This document shows, piece after piece, positions 1-7,878 of a DNA stretch of 64,000 bases. The stretch spans positions 992,001 to 1,056,000 of the forward strand of contig NZ_CP054585.1 in NCBI RefSeq assembly GCF_003721435.2. The letters run 5' to 3'. Numbering within the stretch: position 1 is the first letter of the stretch; the number at the start of each line of letters is the position of its first letter. This stretch comes from Halorubrum sp. CBA1229 (GTDB taxonomy: Archaea; Halobacteriota; Halobacteria; Halobacteriales; Haloferacaceae). The notes under the pieces were generated by a model, which saw only the letters and a list, made by a program, of their open reading frames with translations, was not told the origin of the DNA and did not search any database. The translations under genes were made by a program, and so were the position numbers.

Positions 1-740
1 TCGTCTTCCAGAACCCCTACGAGTCGCTGAACCCCCGGATGACGGTCGAGACTCTGGTGAAGGAGCCGCTCGCGATCCACGGGTATCGGACCGACGAGCG
101 CGACGCGGCGGTCCGAGAGACGCTCGAACGGGTCGGGATGGCCCCCGCCGAGCGCTACCTAGACAAGTACCCGAACGAGCTCTCCGGCGGCCAGCGCCAG
201 CGGGTCGCCATCGCCCGGGCGCTCGTCATCGACCCCGAGTTCCTCATCTGCGACGAGCCGGCGTCGATGCTCGACGTCTCGCTCCAAGCGGAGGTGCTCA
301 ACCTCCTCCGCTCGCTGGCCAACACCGAGGACATCGGCGTGCTGTACATCTCTCACGACCTCGCGAGCCTCACACAGATCGCCGACCGGCTCTCGATCAT
401 GTACCTCGGGCGGTTCGCGGAGACGGGGCCGACGGAGCAGATCGTGACCGACCCCAAACACCCGTACACGGAGGCGCTGCTCGCGGCCGTCCCGGAGACG
501 GATCCGCGAGGGAGCCGCGACCGGGTCACCCTCGAGGGCGAACCGGCCGACCCGGAGGGGTCACCGGAGGGATGTCGGTTCGCTCCCCGCTGTCCGAAGG
601 CCACCGAGCGCTGCCGGGAACGGGAGCCCGCACTCGGCGCCTGGGTCGGCGACGACCACTTCGCCGCGTGTTTTCACCCGAGCGAGGAGTCGAGGATCGA
701 CGAGCCCGCCCGGGTCGACGAACCGATCGACGTCGACTGA
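1..740 (+). CDS. Oligopeptide/dipeptide ABC transporter ATP-binding protein, C-terminal part
   Basis: This is the end of an ATPase that powers peptide import at the cytoplasmic face of the membrane. The frame is open from the window edge, so the N-terminus with Walker A is missing. The first visible residues are the Q-loop (VFQNPYESLNPR), followed by the signature [15 protein letters not shown], a Walker B ending in CDEP and the H-loop SHD. The last ~80 residues form the oligopeptide-transporter C-terminal domain, with HPYTEALLAAVPE and a four-Cys pattern (CRFAPRCP, CRE, CFHP) that in this family can bind a metal cluster. Its permease partners must lie upstream of the window. A separate complete Dpp system lies at 40.9-47.8 kb. 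Confidence 0.93.
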   Translation, partial: VFQNPYESLNPRMTVETLVKEPLAIHGYRTDERDAAVRETLERVGMAPAERYLDKYPNELSGGQRQRVAIARALVIDPEFLICDEPASMLDVSLQAEVLNLLRSLANTEDIGVLYISHDLASLTQIADRLSIMYLGRFAETGPTEQIVTDPKHPYTEALLAAVPETDPRGSRDRVTLEGEPADPEGSPEGCRFAPRCPKATERCREREPALGAWVGDDHFAACFHPSEESRIDEPARVDEPIDVD

Positions 741-794
741 CCACCCGAGCGGCGTCGACTAACCACTCGGTCGGCGTCGACTGGTGGCGTTCGG
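729..794. repeat. 22-bp imperfect tandem repeat
   Basis: Two 22-base units (729-750 and 751-772), plus a partial third from 773, share the core GGCGTCGACT. The first unit overlaps the stop codon of the ABC ATPase. The repeat sits between two convergent genes. Confidence 0.55.
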
Positions 795-810
795 CGCCTC
801 GCCGTGGGGA

Positions 811-1572
811 TCACCGGGTCGCCCGGACGAGCAGTTTGAGGTTGGCGAACGACTCGATCGTCCCGTCCTCGCGGGTTATCTCGAAGGTCTCCGCGGCACC
901 GGGGGGCGCTTCCTCGAAGGCGGCGGCGACCCGCTCGCGGCGTTCGGCCGGCGCGTCGACGTTCGCGATCCACTCGTCGAACTCGAGGCGCTTGGTCACG
1001 ACGCTCGACGTCTCGACGGCGAACCCGGCGTCCTCGAGCCACTCGATCCAGTCTGCGACCGCGTGTGACCGGACGTGCGTCGGGTCCCGGAGCCGCTCGA
1101 CGGCGTTGAGGAAGTCGTCGAGAGCGTCGTCCGCGGGGGCGACGTTGTCCTCGAAGGCGAAGGTCCCGCCCGGTTCGAGGACGCGCGCGACCTCGTCGAC
1201 GAACGCGGTCGGCGACGGGAAGTGGTGGGCGGCGATGCGGCAGGTCACCGCGTCGAAGCTCGCGGCGGCGAACGGCAGCCGTTCGGCGTCGCAGACGACG
1301 CCCTCGAGACCGGGGAACGCGGCCGTCGCCGTGGTCACCATGGCGGGCGCCGCGTCGGCCGCGACGACCCGGTCGACGCCGGCGTCGAGGAGCGCGCCCG
1401 CGGTGTGGCCGGCGCCGGTGGCGACGTCGAGCCCGCGCTCGGCCGACGCGCACCACCCGGCGAGCCGGTCCAGGTCGTCGCCGGCGCGGTGGACGTCGCT
1501 GTCGAGGTACTCGGCGGCGCGGTCCCCGAAGCGCGCCGCCGCGGACCGCTTTCGGTCTCTCGACTCTCGCAT
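811..1572 (-). CDS. Class I SAM-dependent methyltransferase
   Basis: A 253-residue cytosolic methyltransferase with a UbiE/BioC-like fold. After a short basic start (MRESRDRKRSAAARFGDRA) comes motif I, LDVATGAGHTAGALLDAG, the SAM-binding glycine loop at about residues 50-67. It is followed by the acidic end of strand 2 (VVAADAAPAM), motif II with FDAVTCRIAAHHFPS, and motif III RVLEPGGTFAFEDN. The start at 1572 was chosen because the fold begins right after it. The same frame stays open for another ~770 bases upstream, but that stretch is antisense to the next gene. It is divergent from the CitE-like gene and the two share the 126-bp gap with the 21-bp repeats. The substrate cannot be told. 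Confidence 0.85.
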   Translation of the reverse strand: MRESRDRKRSAAARFGDRAAEYLDSDVHRAGDDLDRLAGWCASAERGLDVATGAGHTAGALLDAGVDRVVAADAAPAMVTTATAAFPGLEGVVCDAERLPFAAASFDAVTCRIAAHHFPSPTAFVDEVARVLEPGGTFAFEDNVAPADDALDDFLNAVERLRDPTHVRSHAVADWIEWLEDAGFAVETSSVVTKRLEFDEWIANVDAPAERRERVAAAFEEAPPGAAETFEITREDGTIESFANLKLLVRATR

Positions 1573-1610
1573 GTTCCGTCCGTCCGGTCGCCCGGCGAAA
1601 GGCGTTCCGG

Positions 1611-1673
1611 TCGGTTCACTCCCGGGATGTGTCGGTTCACCCTCGAGATGTGTCGGTTCGCCCCTGGGATTTT
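1611..1673. repeat. 21-bp tandem repeat, three units, in a divergent promoter region
   Basis: Units at 1611-1631, 1632-1652 and 1653-1673 all begin TCGGTTC; the first two also end GATGTG. They lie between the divergent methyltransferase (start 1572) and CitE-like lyase (start 1699). The third unit carries the AT-rich GGGATTTTCG about 28 bases before the lyase ATG, where a TATA box is expected. Confidence 0.6.
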
Positions 1674-1698
1674 CGTGGCGGGCGGGCGTGGGGCCGGC

Positions 1699-2553
1699 AT
1701 GGTCCGTCGATCGCTGCTGTACTGCCCGGGCGACGACCGAGAGATGATGGAGAAGGCTGTCGAGACGGCTGCCGACGCGGTCATCTTCGACCTCGAAGAC
1801 GCCGTCGTCCCCGACGCGAAGGCCGAGGCACGGCGAACCGTCCGATCGATGCTCGACTCGCTCGACGACCCGGCGCCCGACGTCACCGTTCGTATCAACC
1901 CGTACGGCCGGTCCGGGCCGGAGGACGTGGACGCCGTCGTCGGCGAGGCCGATTCGCCGCCCGACGGCGTCGTGCTGCCGAAGGTGAACGGGGCCGAACC
2001 CGTCGAAGCGCTGTTCGAGCGTCTCGGTCGGCTCACGAACGAGCCCGTCGGCATCGTTCCGCTCATCGAGACGGCCGCGGGCGTCGTGGCCGTCGACGAA
2101 ATCGCGGCGGCGTCCGGCGTCGACGCCGTCGCCTTCGGGGATCAGGACTTCACCGCCGACATCGGAGCGACGGTGACCGACGACAAAACCGAGTCGCTCT
2201 ACGCGCGACAGCGGGTCGTCGTCGCGGCGGCCGCGGCCGGCGTCGACGCGTTCGACACCGTCTACACCGACATCCGGGACCTCGACGGGCTGCGAGAGCA
2301 GGCCGAGTTCGCCGCCGAGATCGGGTTCGACGGGAAACTCGCCGTCCACCCCGACCAGATCCCGGAGATCAACGGCGCGTTCACGCCCGGGGCGGACCAG
2401 CTCGAGTGGGCCGAGACGGTGCTCGCCGAACGGGAGCGCGCCGAGGAAGCGGGCGCCGGCGCGTTCACCGTCGATGGACAGATGATCGATCCACCGCTGA
2501 TCGAGCGCGCGGAGACCGTCATCGAGCGCGCCGAGGCCGCCGGGATCCGCTGA
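1699..2553 (+). CDS. CitE-like acyl-CoA lyase (HpcH/HpaI aldolase/citrate lyase family)
   Basis: A 284-residue TIM-barrel enzyme expected to cleave or form 3-hydroxyacyl-CoA such as malyl- or citramalyl-CoA, using Mg2+. It opens with the family signature RRSLLYCPGDD and then VIFDLEDAVVPDAK, which holds the acidic residues of the CoA/metal site. Later come VLPKVNG, PLIETAAGV, AFGDQDF (metal-binding Asp region) and KLAVHPDQI. The C-terminus has the VDGQMID motif typical of these lyases. The ATG at 1699 places the signature at residues 3-11. A paralogue lies at 48431-49342. Exact substrate uncertain: citramalyl-CoA, malyl-CoA and related thioesters are all possible. Confidence 0.85.
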   Translation: MVRRSLLYCPGDDREMMEKAVETAADAVIFDLEDAVVPDAKAEARRTVRSMLDSLDDPAPDVTVRINPYGRSGPEDVDAVVGEADSPPDGVVLPKVNGAEPVEALFERLGRLTNEPVGIVPLIETAAGVVAVDEIAAASGVDAVAFGDQDFTADIGATVTDDKTESLYARQRVVVAAAAAGVDAFDTVYTDIRDLDGLREQAEFAAEIGFDGKLAVHPDQIPEINGAFTPGADQLEWAETVLAERERAEEAGAGAFTVDGQMIDPPLIERAETVIERAEAAGIR

Positions 2554-2683
2554 TCACCCGACGACGTCGACGGTCGCGTCGTCAGAAGACTTATTCGCCG
2601 CTACGGTCGTAAACTAGTGAAATGAACATGGAGTCGCGGTCCCCGACGAACGGTCCGGGTCCGGACGGCCGGGAGGGTCGCCC

Positions 2684-4927
2684 GTGACCGACCGACCCGC
2701 CCCGGACGGCGACCGTCGGACCGTCGGCCGGCGGACCGTCCTCGGCGCGCTCGCGGGCGCCGGGAGCGCCGCGGTCGCCGGCTGCTCCGGCTCGGAGCCG
2801 GACGACGCCGCGACGATCGACTTCGAACAGGAGCGGCTCGACGAGCTCGCGGCCCGGTTCGCGCCGACGCTGTACTTCGATTCCGCGGAACCGTGGTTCC
2901 CGACCGATCCGCGACCGTACGCGGCCGAGGAGGACGGCGAGACCGTCGTCGACGGGTTCGCGGCGTTCGACGGCTACCACGAGCGGTACGAGGAGGCGGG
3001 CGAGCCGCCGAACCCGACGGTGTTCTACAACGGGGTCCGGTACGAGGACTCGCCGCTCGCGGTCGTCCAGTTCTGGTTCTACTCCGCGTTCGACCAGTTC
3101 ACCGCGAACTTCCACTGGCACGACTGGGAGGTCCTCCACGTGTTCGTCGACCTCGACACGGGCGACCCCCAGCTGTACGTCGCCAGCTCGCACTCCCGGA
3201 GCGTCCCGAACAACGAGTTCCTCGACCCCGACCCCGACGTGGTCCCGCGGATCCTCCCCGAGCTCGGCTCGCACTCCAGCACACTCTCGGTCAACGAAGA
3301 CCCCGATCAGTTCCAGCGCGTCGGCGAGGAGGGGCTGCTCGCGGACATCACGAACACGACGATAGACACCGTCGAGGACCTCCTCGGGGTCCCGATCGCG
3401 TACGGGCTCCCCCGTGACGAGGGGATGCGGCTCCCGTTCGTCGTCCCCGAGTACGAGGGCGCGCCGATCTACGAGCACCCCGACCTCCCGTCGGTCACCG
3501 AGGGCTCCCTGGTCGACGGGGCGCTGACCGTCCGGTCGCTCGACGCGCTGCGGTCGCCGCCGACCGACCTCCCGCTCCGGGAGACGGGGGTCGCCTTCCG
3601 ACACGCCGACCGCGAGGACCCGATCGCGGACGAGACCGTCGACGAGGTCGTCGGCTACGAGCTCGTCGAGAGCGCCGAGTTAGAGGATATCGCCGCGTTC
3701 ACCGGACCGCAGCTCAGCTTCGAGTTCGCCGTCCCGGAGGTCGTCGAGGACGCCGTCGCGAGCCACATCACGACGACGGGCGTCCCGTGGGAGCAGCCCC
3801 GCTACGAGAACCCCGCGCTCGACGTCACCGCCGGGAACCACCGCGCGGAGCTCGCCGACCGGTACGAGGCGATCGCCGAGGACGAGTCGTACGGGGCCGA
3901 GGCCGCCGGCGCGCTCGACGCCGTCGTCGCCCGCGTCACGACGGCGACCGAGACCGACGAGGCCCCCGACGGCGAGGGGCTGACGACGACCGAGGCGAGC
4001 GTCGAGTCGTTCGTCCTGATCGAGAGCGACCCCGAGGCGGTCCCGACGTTCGCCGGCGGGGTCGCCGTCGCGAACGGGGTGCCCGAGGGCGACCACCGCC
4101 TCACGGTCAACGGCGCCGGCCAAGCCCCGCACAGCGAGCAGCTGACCGTCGCCGCCGACGAGCCCGTGACGACCGCCGGCGCCGAGGGCGAGATCCCGCT
4201 CGTCGCCCGCGAGAACGCGCAGAAGGTGGAGCTGTCGGACGCGGAGAGCGACGCCGACCTGACCCGGACCGCGGTCGAGGACGACTTCGCCGGCCGGATC
4301 TACGACTCCGCGATCGACGGGAGCGACGCGGTCTACGTCCACGCCGGCGGCGCCTACACGACCGAGGTCCGCGACGCCGACGACGAGGTCGGCGCGTACC
4401 GCGTGAACCCGGACCCGCCGGGGTCGGGGGACGACTCGGACGACGGAGACGACGGCGGGGGGCGCCCGCCGATCCGGATCGAGCGCCCGGAGACCGGGGC
4501 GGCCCCGCTCGCCGGCTACGTCGCCGACGTGGCCGAGGAAACCCGCGCCGCGGTCGCGGCCGCGGCGGCGGAAAGCGACGACGGCGACAGCGACGACGAT
4601 GACGGCGGAACCGGCGGCGGGACGAACGGCGGCTCGGGCGGCGGGAACGACACCGACGGCGGCCCGACGAACGCGATAAACGGCCTCGAACGCGCGCTCG
4701 CCGCCGCGGTCGAGGCCGCGAGGAGAGCCGAGGAGCGCGCCCGCGAGGGCGACGGCGAGGGGACGGACCGTCAGCTCGAGAACGTCGCCGACCGGATCGC
4801 CCGGATCGAGGAGCGGCTCGCGGCGGCGCGCGAGGGGCTCCCGCCCGGGCTCGCGAACGCGACCGGGAAGCGGATCGAGCAGGCGACGAAACGCGTCGAG
4901 CAGGCCCAGAACGCCGGGAAGCTGTAG
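2684..4927 (+). CDS. Tat-exported lipoprotein with Vps62-like domain
   Basis: A 747-residue surface lipoprotein starting at a GTG. The N-terminus has a twin-arginine signal (GRRTVLGALAGAGSAAVAGC) whose Cys is the likely lipid-attached residue. Residues ~45-200 contain LAARFAPTLYFDSAEPWFPTD and FHWHDWEVLHVFVDLDTG, followed by a SSHSRS stretch. This resembles the Vps62 family, in which the HWHDWE block is characteristic. The middle has carboxypeptidase-regulatory-like beta segments (GVPEGDHRLTVNGAGQAP). The last ~150 residues are Asp/Gly/Ser-rich linkers and an Ala/Glu/Arg helix that may form a coiled coil. The biochemical role is not known. An acid-rich linker fits display at high salt. Confidence 0.7.
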   Translation: MTDRPAPDGDRRTVGRRTVLGALAGAGSAAVAGCSGSEPDDAATIDFEQERLDELAARFAPTLYFDSAEPWFPTDPRPYAAEEDGETVVDGFAAFDGYHERYEEAGEPPNPTVFYNGVRYEDSPLAVVQFWFYSAFDQFTANFHWHDWEVLHVFVDLDTGDPQLYVASSHSRSVPNNEFLDPDPDVVPRILPELGSHSSTLSVNEDPDQFQRVGEEGLLADITNTTIDTVEDLLGVPIAYGLPRDEGMRLPFVVPEYEGAPIYEHPDLPSVTEGSLVDGALTVRSLDALRSPPTDLPLRETGVAFRHADREDPIADETVDEVVGYELVESAELEDIAAFTGPQLSFEFAVPEVVEDAVASHITTTGVPWEQPRYENPALDVTAGNHRAELADRYEAIAEDESYGAEAAGALDAVVARVTTATETDEAPDGEGLTTTEASVESFVLIESDPEAVPTFAGGVAVANGVPEGDHRLTVNGAGQAPHSEQLTVAADEPVTTAGAEGEIPLVARENAQKVELSDAESDADLTRTAVEDDFAGRIYDSAIDGSDAVYVHAGGAYTTEVRDADDEVGAYRVNPDPPGSGDDSDDGDDGGGRPPIRIERPETGAAPLAGYVADVAEETRAAVAAAAAESDDGDSDDDDGGTGGGTNGGSGGGNDTDGGPTNAINGLERALAAAVEAARRAEERAREGDGEGTDRQLENVADRIARIEERLAAAREGLPPGLANATGKRIEQATKRVEQAQNAGKL

Positions 4928-5022
4928 GCGGGCGACCCGTTTTCTCCTGCCCTGCTCCCGCCCGCGAGCCCGTGTGCCACGGCACACCAGTGGATGGAAA
5001 GCTATACGACGCCGACCCGACC

Positions 5023-5035
5023 ACGAGTATATAAG
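5023..5035 (+). promoter_or_regulatory. TATA-like element close to leuS start
   Basis: GAGTATATAAGC lies only about 8 bases before the ATG at 5039. A second AT-rich site, GAAAGCTATAC at 4996-5006, is ~35 bases upstream and would give a short leader. If the nearer site were the true TATA box, transcription would begin inside the gene, so the upstream site is the better promoter candidate. Confidence 0.4.
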
Positions 5036-5038
5036 CAG

Positions 5039-7783
5039 ATGTCTCAGGAGGGTTACGACCACAGCGCGGTCGAGAATCGGTGGCAGGAGGCGTGGGACGA
5101 CGCCTCCGTGTATCACACGCCGGACGAGGCCGACGACCCGACGTACGTGCTGGGGATGTACCCGTACCCGTCGGGCAAGCTCCACATGGGCCACGTCCGC
5201 AACTACACCATCACGGACGCGTACGCCCGGTATCGCCGGATGCGCGGCGACGACGTGCTCCACCCGATGGGGTGGGACGCGTTCGGGCTCCCCGCCGAGA
5301 ACGCCGCGAAGGAGCGCGACACCAACCCCCGCGACTGGACGTTCGACTGCATCGACACGATGAAAGGGCAGATGCGGTCGATGGGGTTCGGCTACGACTG
5401 GGACCGCGAGATCACCACCTGCACGCCGGAGTACTACAAGTGGAACCAGTGGCTGTTCAGCCGCTTCGCCGACGCCGACCTCGTGGAGCGGCGCGACGCC
5501 GAGGTGAACTGGTGTCCCTCCTGCGAGACCGTCCTCGCCGACGAGCAGGTCGAGGGCGACGCCGAGCTGTGCTGGCGCTGTGACACGCCCGTCGAGGCCC
5601 GCGAGCTGGACCAGTGGTTCCTGGAGATCACCGAGTACGCCGACGAGCTGCTGGAGGCCATCGACGACCTGGAGGGGTGGCCCAACTCGGTGCGCCAGAT
5701 GCAGCGGAACTGGATCGGCCGCCAGTACGGGACGACGCTGGACTTCGAGGTCATCGAGGCGCGAAGCGCCTCGAACGGACGCGGCGAGGGGACCGAGCCG
5801 CGGGAGTACGGCCCCGTCGAGGCGTTCACCACCCGCGTCGACACCGTCCACGGCGCGACGTTCTTCGCGCTCGCGCCGGACCACCCGATCAGCGAGGAGC
5901 TGGCGGCCGAGGACGACGCGGTCCACGAGTTCGTCCACCACGAGGCCGATCCCGAGGGCGACGAGCCGAACGGCGTCGAGACCGACCTCACCGCGACCAA
6001 CCCCGCCACGGGCGAGGAGATCCCCGTCTTCGTCGCCGACTTCGTCCTCTCGGACGTGGGGACGGGCGCACTGATGGCGGTGCCCGGCCACGACGAGCGC
6101 GACCACGCGTTCGCCGAGAAGATGGGCGTCGACATCGAACCCGTCGTCGCGCCGGAGCCGGACGACTGGGACGGCGAGACGGTCCCGGAGGCGCCCGACG
6201 TGAGCGAGGAAGCGTTCACCGACGACGGCGTCCTCGTCAACTCGGGCGAGTACAGCGGCCTCGACAGCGAGACGGCCCGCGAGCGGCTCACCGCTGACAT
6301 CGAGAGCGCCGAAGAGAGCACCCAGTACCAGCTGCGCGACTGGGGGATCTCCCGCCAGCGCTACTGGGGCACCCCGATCCCGGTCGTCCACTGCGACGAC
6401 TGCGGGCCGGTGACGGTCCCCGACGAGGACCTGCCCGTGGAGCTGCCGGAGTTCATCAACACTACCGGGAACCCGCTGGACGCCGCCGAGGAGTGGAAGG
6501 CGACGACCTGCCCGGAGTGCGGCGAGCCGGCCACCCGCGAGACCGACACGATGGACACGTTCGTCGACTCCTCGTGGTACTTCCTGCGCTACGTCTCGCC
6601 GGACCTCGACGACGCCCCGTTCGACTTAGAGCGCGCGAACGACTGGATGCCGGTCGACCAGTACGTCGGGGGCATCGAGCACGCCGTGATGCACCTGCTG
6701 TACTCCCGCTTCTTCACCAAGGTGCTGGCCGACGAGGAGGGGCTCGACCACCGCGAGCCGTTCACGAACCTGCTGGCGCAGGGGATGGTCCAGCTGGAGG
6801 GCGAGAAGATGTCGAAGTCGAAGGGCAACGTCGTCTCGCCCCAGCGCATCGTCGACGAGTACGGCGCCGACACGGCGCGCCTGTTCATGATGCAGGCTGC
6901 CCAGCCCGAGCGCGACTTCGACTGGTCCGAGGAGGGCGTCAAGTCGACGCACCGGTTCCTCTCGCGCCTGAGCGATCTGGTCGAGGCGTACGCCGCGGGG
7001 GACGTGGCGGGTGACGAGGCCGCCGCGGACGGCCCCGGCGCGGCGACTGCCGGCCGCGATACGATCGACGACTACGTCGCCGACGAGGTCGACGCCGCCG
7101 TCGCCATCGCGGGCGACGAGTACGACGACCTGACCTTCAACGTCGCGCTCCGCGAGGCGCAGGACCTCGTGGGGACGCTCCGGAGCTACCGCGAGCACGC
7201 CGACCCGGACCCGGACACCTACGAGCGCGGGCTGGAAGTCGCCGTCCGCCTGCTCGCGCCGGTCGTCCCGCACCTCGCCGAGGAGCTGTGGGAGGCGCTC
7301 GGCCGCGACGGGTTCGTCGTCGAGGCCGACTGGCCGACCGCGACGGTCGACCGGGAGACGGTCGAGAAGCGCCGCCGGCTGGTGGCGAACACCCGCGAGG
7401 ACGTGCGCGACATCGTCGAGGTCGCCGGGATCGAGGACCCAGAGCGGATCGACGTCGTCGTCGCCCCCGACTGGAAGTACGACGCGCTGGAGATCGCGAT
7501 CGACAGCGACGCCGACAACCTCATCTCCGAGCTGATGGGGGAGAGCCACATCCGGGAGCGGGGCGACGACGCCGCCTCCTACGGCCAGGACCTGCAGGCG
7601 AACCGCGAGGCGCTGCAGGCGACCCTGTCGGACGACGACGAGTACGAGGCGCTGCGCGCGGCCGCGTGGCTGATCGAGCGCGAGTTCGACGCGCCGGTCC
7701 GCGTCGAGCGCGCCGCGGACGCCGACGACGCGGTGGTCCAGAAGGCGGAGCCGGGGCGACCCGCGATCGACATCGTCGAGTAG
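5039..7783 (+). CDS. leuS: Leucyl-tRNA synthetase (bacterial-type)
   Basis: Charges tRNA-Leu in the cytosol. The class I HIGH motif appears as HMGH at residues 49-52 and the KMSKS loop as KMSKS at 590-594. A zinc-knuckle-like CPSC...CWRC precedes the CP1 editing insertion, which contains the hydrolytic-core stretches AFTTRVDTVHGATFFALAPDHP and GTGALMAVPGHDERD. The domain order and 914-residue length match the bacterial form of LeuRS found in haloarchaea rather than the usual archaeal form. The ATG at 5039 (MSQEGYDHSAVENRWQ) is preferred; an in-frame ATG at 4994 would add 15 atypical residues. Bases 5756-5772 encode a small in-frame hairpin insertion in the editing domain. Confidence 0.96.
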   Translation: MSQEGYDHSAVENRWQEAWDDASVYHTPDEADDPTYVLGMYPYPSGKLHMGHVRNYTITDAYARYRRMRGDDVLHPMGWDAFGLPAENAAKERDTNPRDWTFDCIDTMKGQMRSMGFGYDWDREITTCTPEYYKWNQWLFSRFADADLVERRDAEVNWCPSCETVLADEQVEGDAELCWRCDTPVEARELDQWFLEITEYADELLEAIDDLEGWPNSVRQMQRNWIGRQYGTTLDFEVIEARSASNGRGEGTEPREYGPVEAFTTRVDTVHGATFFALAPDHPISEELAAEDDAVHEFVHHEADPEGDEPNGVETDLTATNPATGEEIPVFVADFVLSDVGTGALMAVPGHDERDHAFAEKMGVDIEPVVAPEPDDWDGETVPEAPDVSEEAFTDDGVLVNSGEYSGLDSETARERLTADIESAEESTQYQLRDWGISRQRYWGTPIPVVHCDDCGPVTVPDEDLPVELPEFINTTGNPLDAAEEWKATTCPECGEPATRETDTMDTFVDSSWYFLRYVSPDLDDAPFDLERANDWMPVDQYVGGIEHAVMHLLYSRFFTKVLADEEGLDHREPFTNLLAQGMVQLEGEKMSKSKGNVVSPQRIVDEYGADTARLFMMQAAQPERDFDWSEEGVKSTHRFLSRLSDLVEAYAAGDVAGDEAAADGPGAATAGRDTIDDYVADEVDAAVAIAGDEYDDLTFNVALREAQDLVGTLRSYREHADPDPDTYERGLEVAVRLLAPVVPHLAEELWEALGRDGFVVEADWPTATVDRETVEKRRRLVANTREDVRDIVEVAGIEDPERIDVVVAPDWKYDALEIAIDSDADNLISELMGESHIRERGDDAASYGQDLQANREALQATLSDDDEYEALRAAAWLIEREFDAPVRVERAADADDAVVQKAEPGRPAIDIVE

Positions 7784-7878
7784 CGGTCCGCGGTCCCTTT
7801 TAACTACCACCGGCCGTTTGGCGCGTCTCGATCCGGGCGGCCCGGAAGCGATTAGTCGACGGCGGTATCCGAATCCGT

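Noticed and set aside
1573-2349. An N-terminal extension of the methyltransferase frame at 811-1572
   Set aside because: The extension is the exact antisense of the CitE-like gene and adds no domain; the methyltransferase fold begins at 1572.
3680-6391. A 903-codon open frame on the minus strand opposite the lipoprotein and leuS genes
   Set aside because: It is antisense to two well-supported genes and consists of Arg/Val/Ala-rich sequence without family motifs, the usual result of high GC codon bias.
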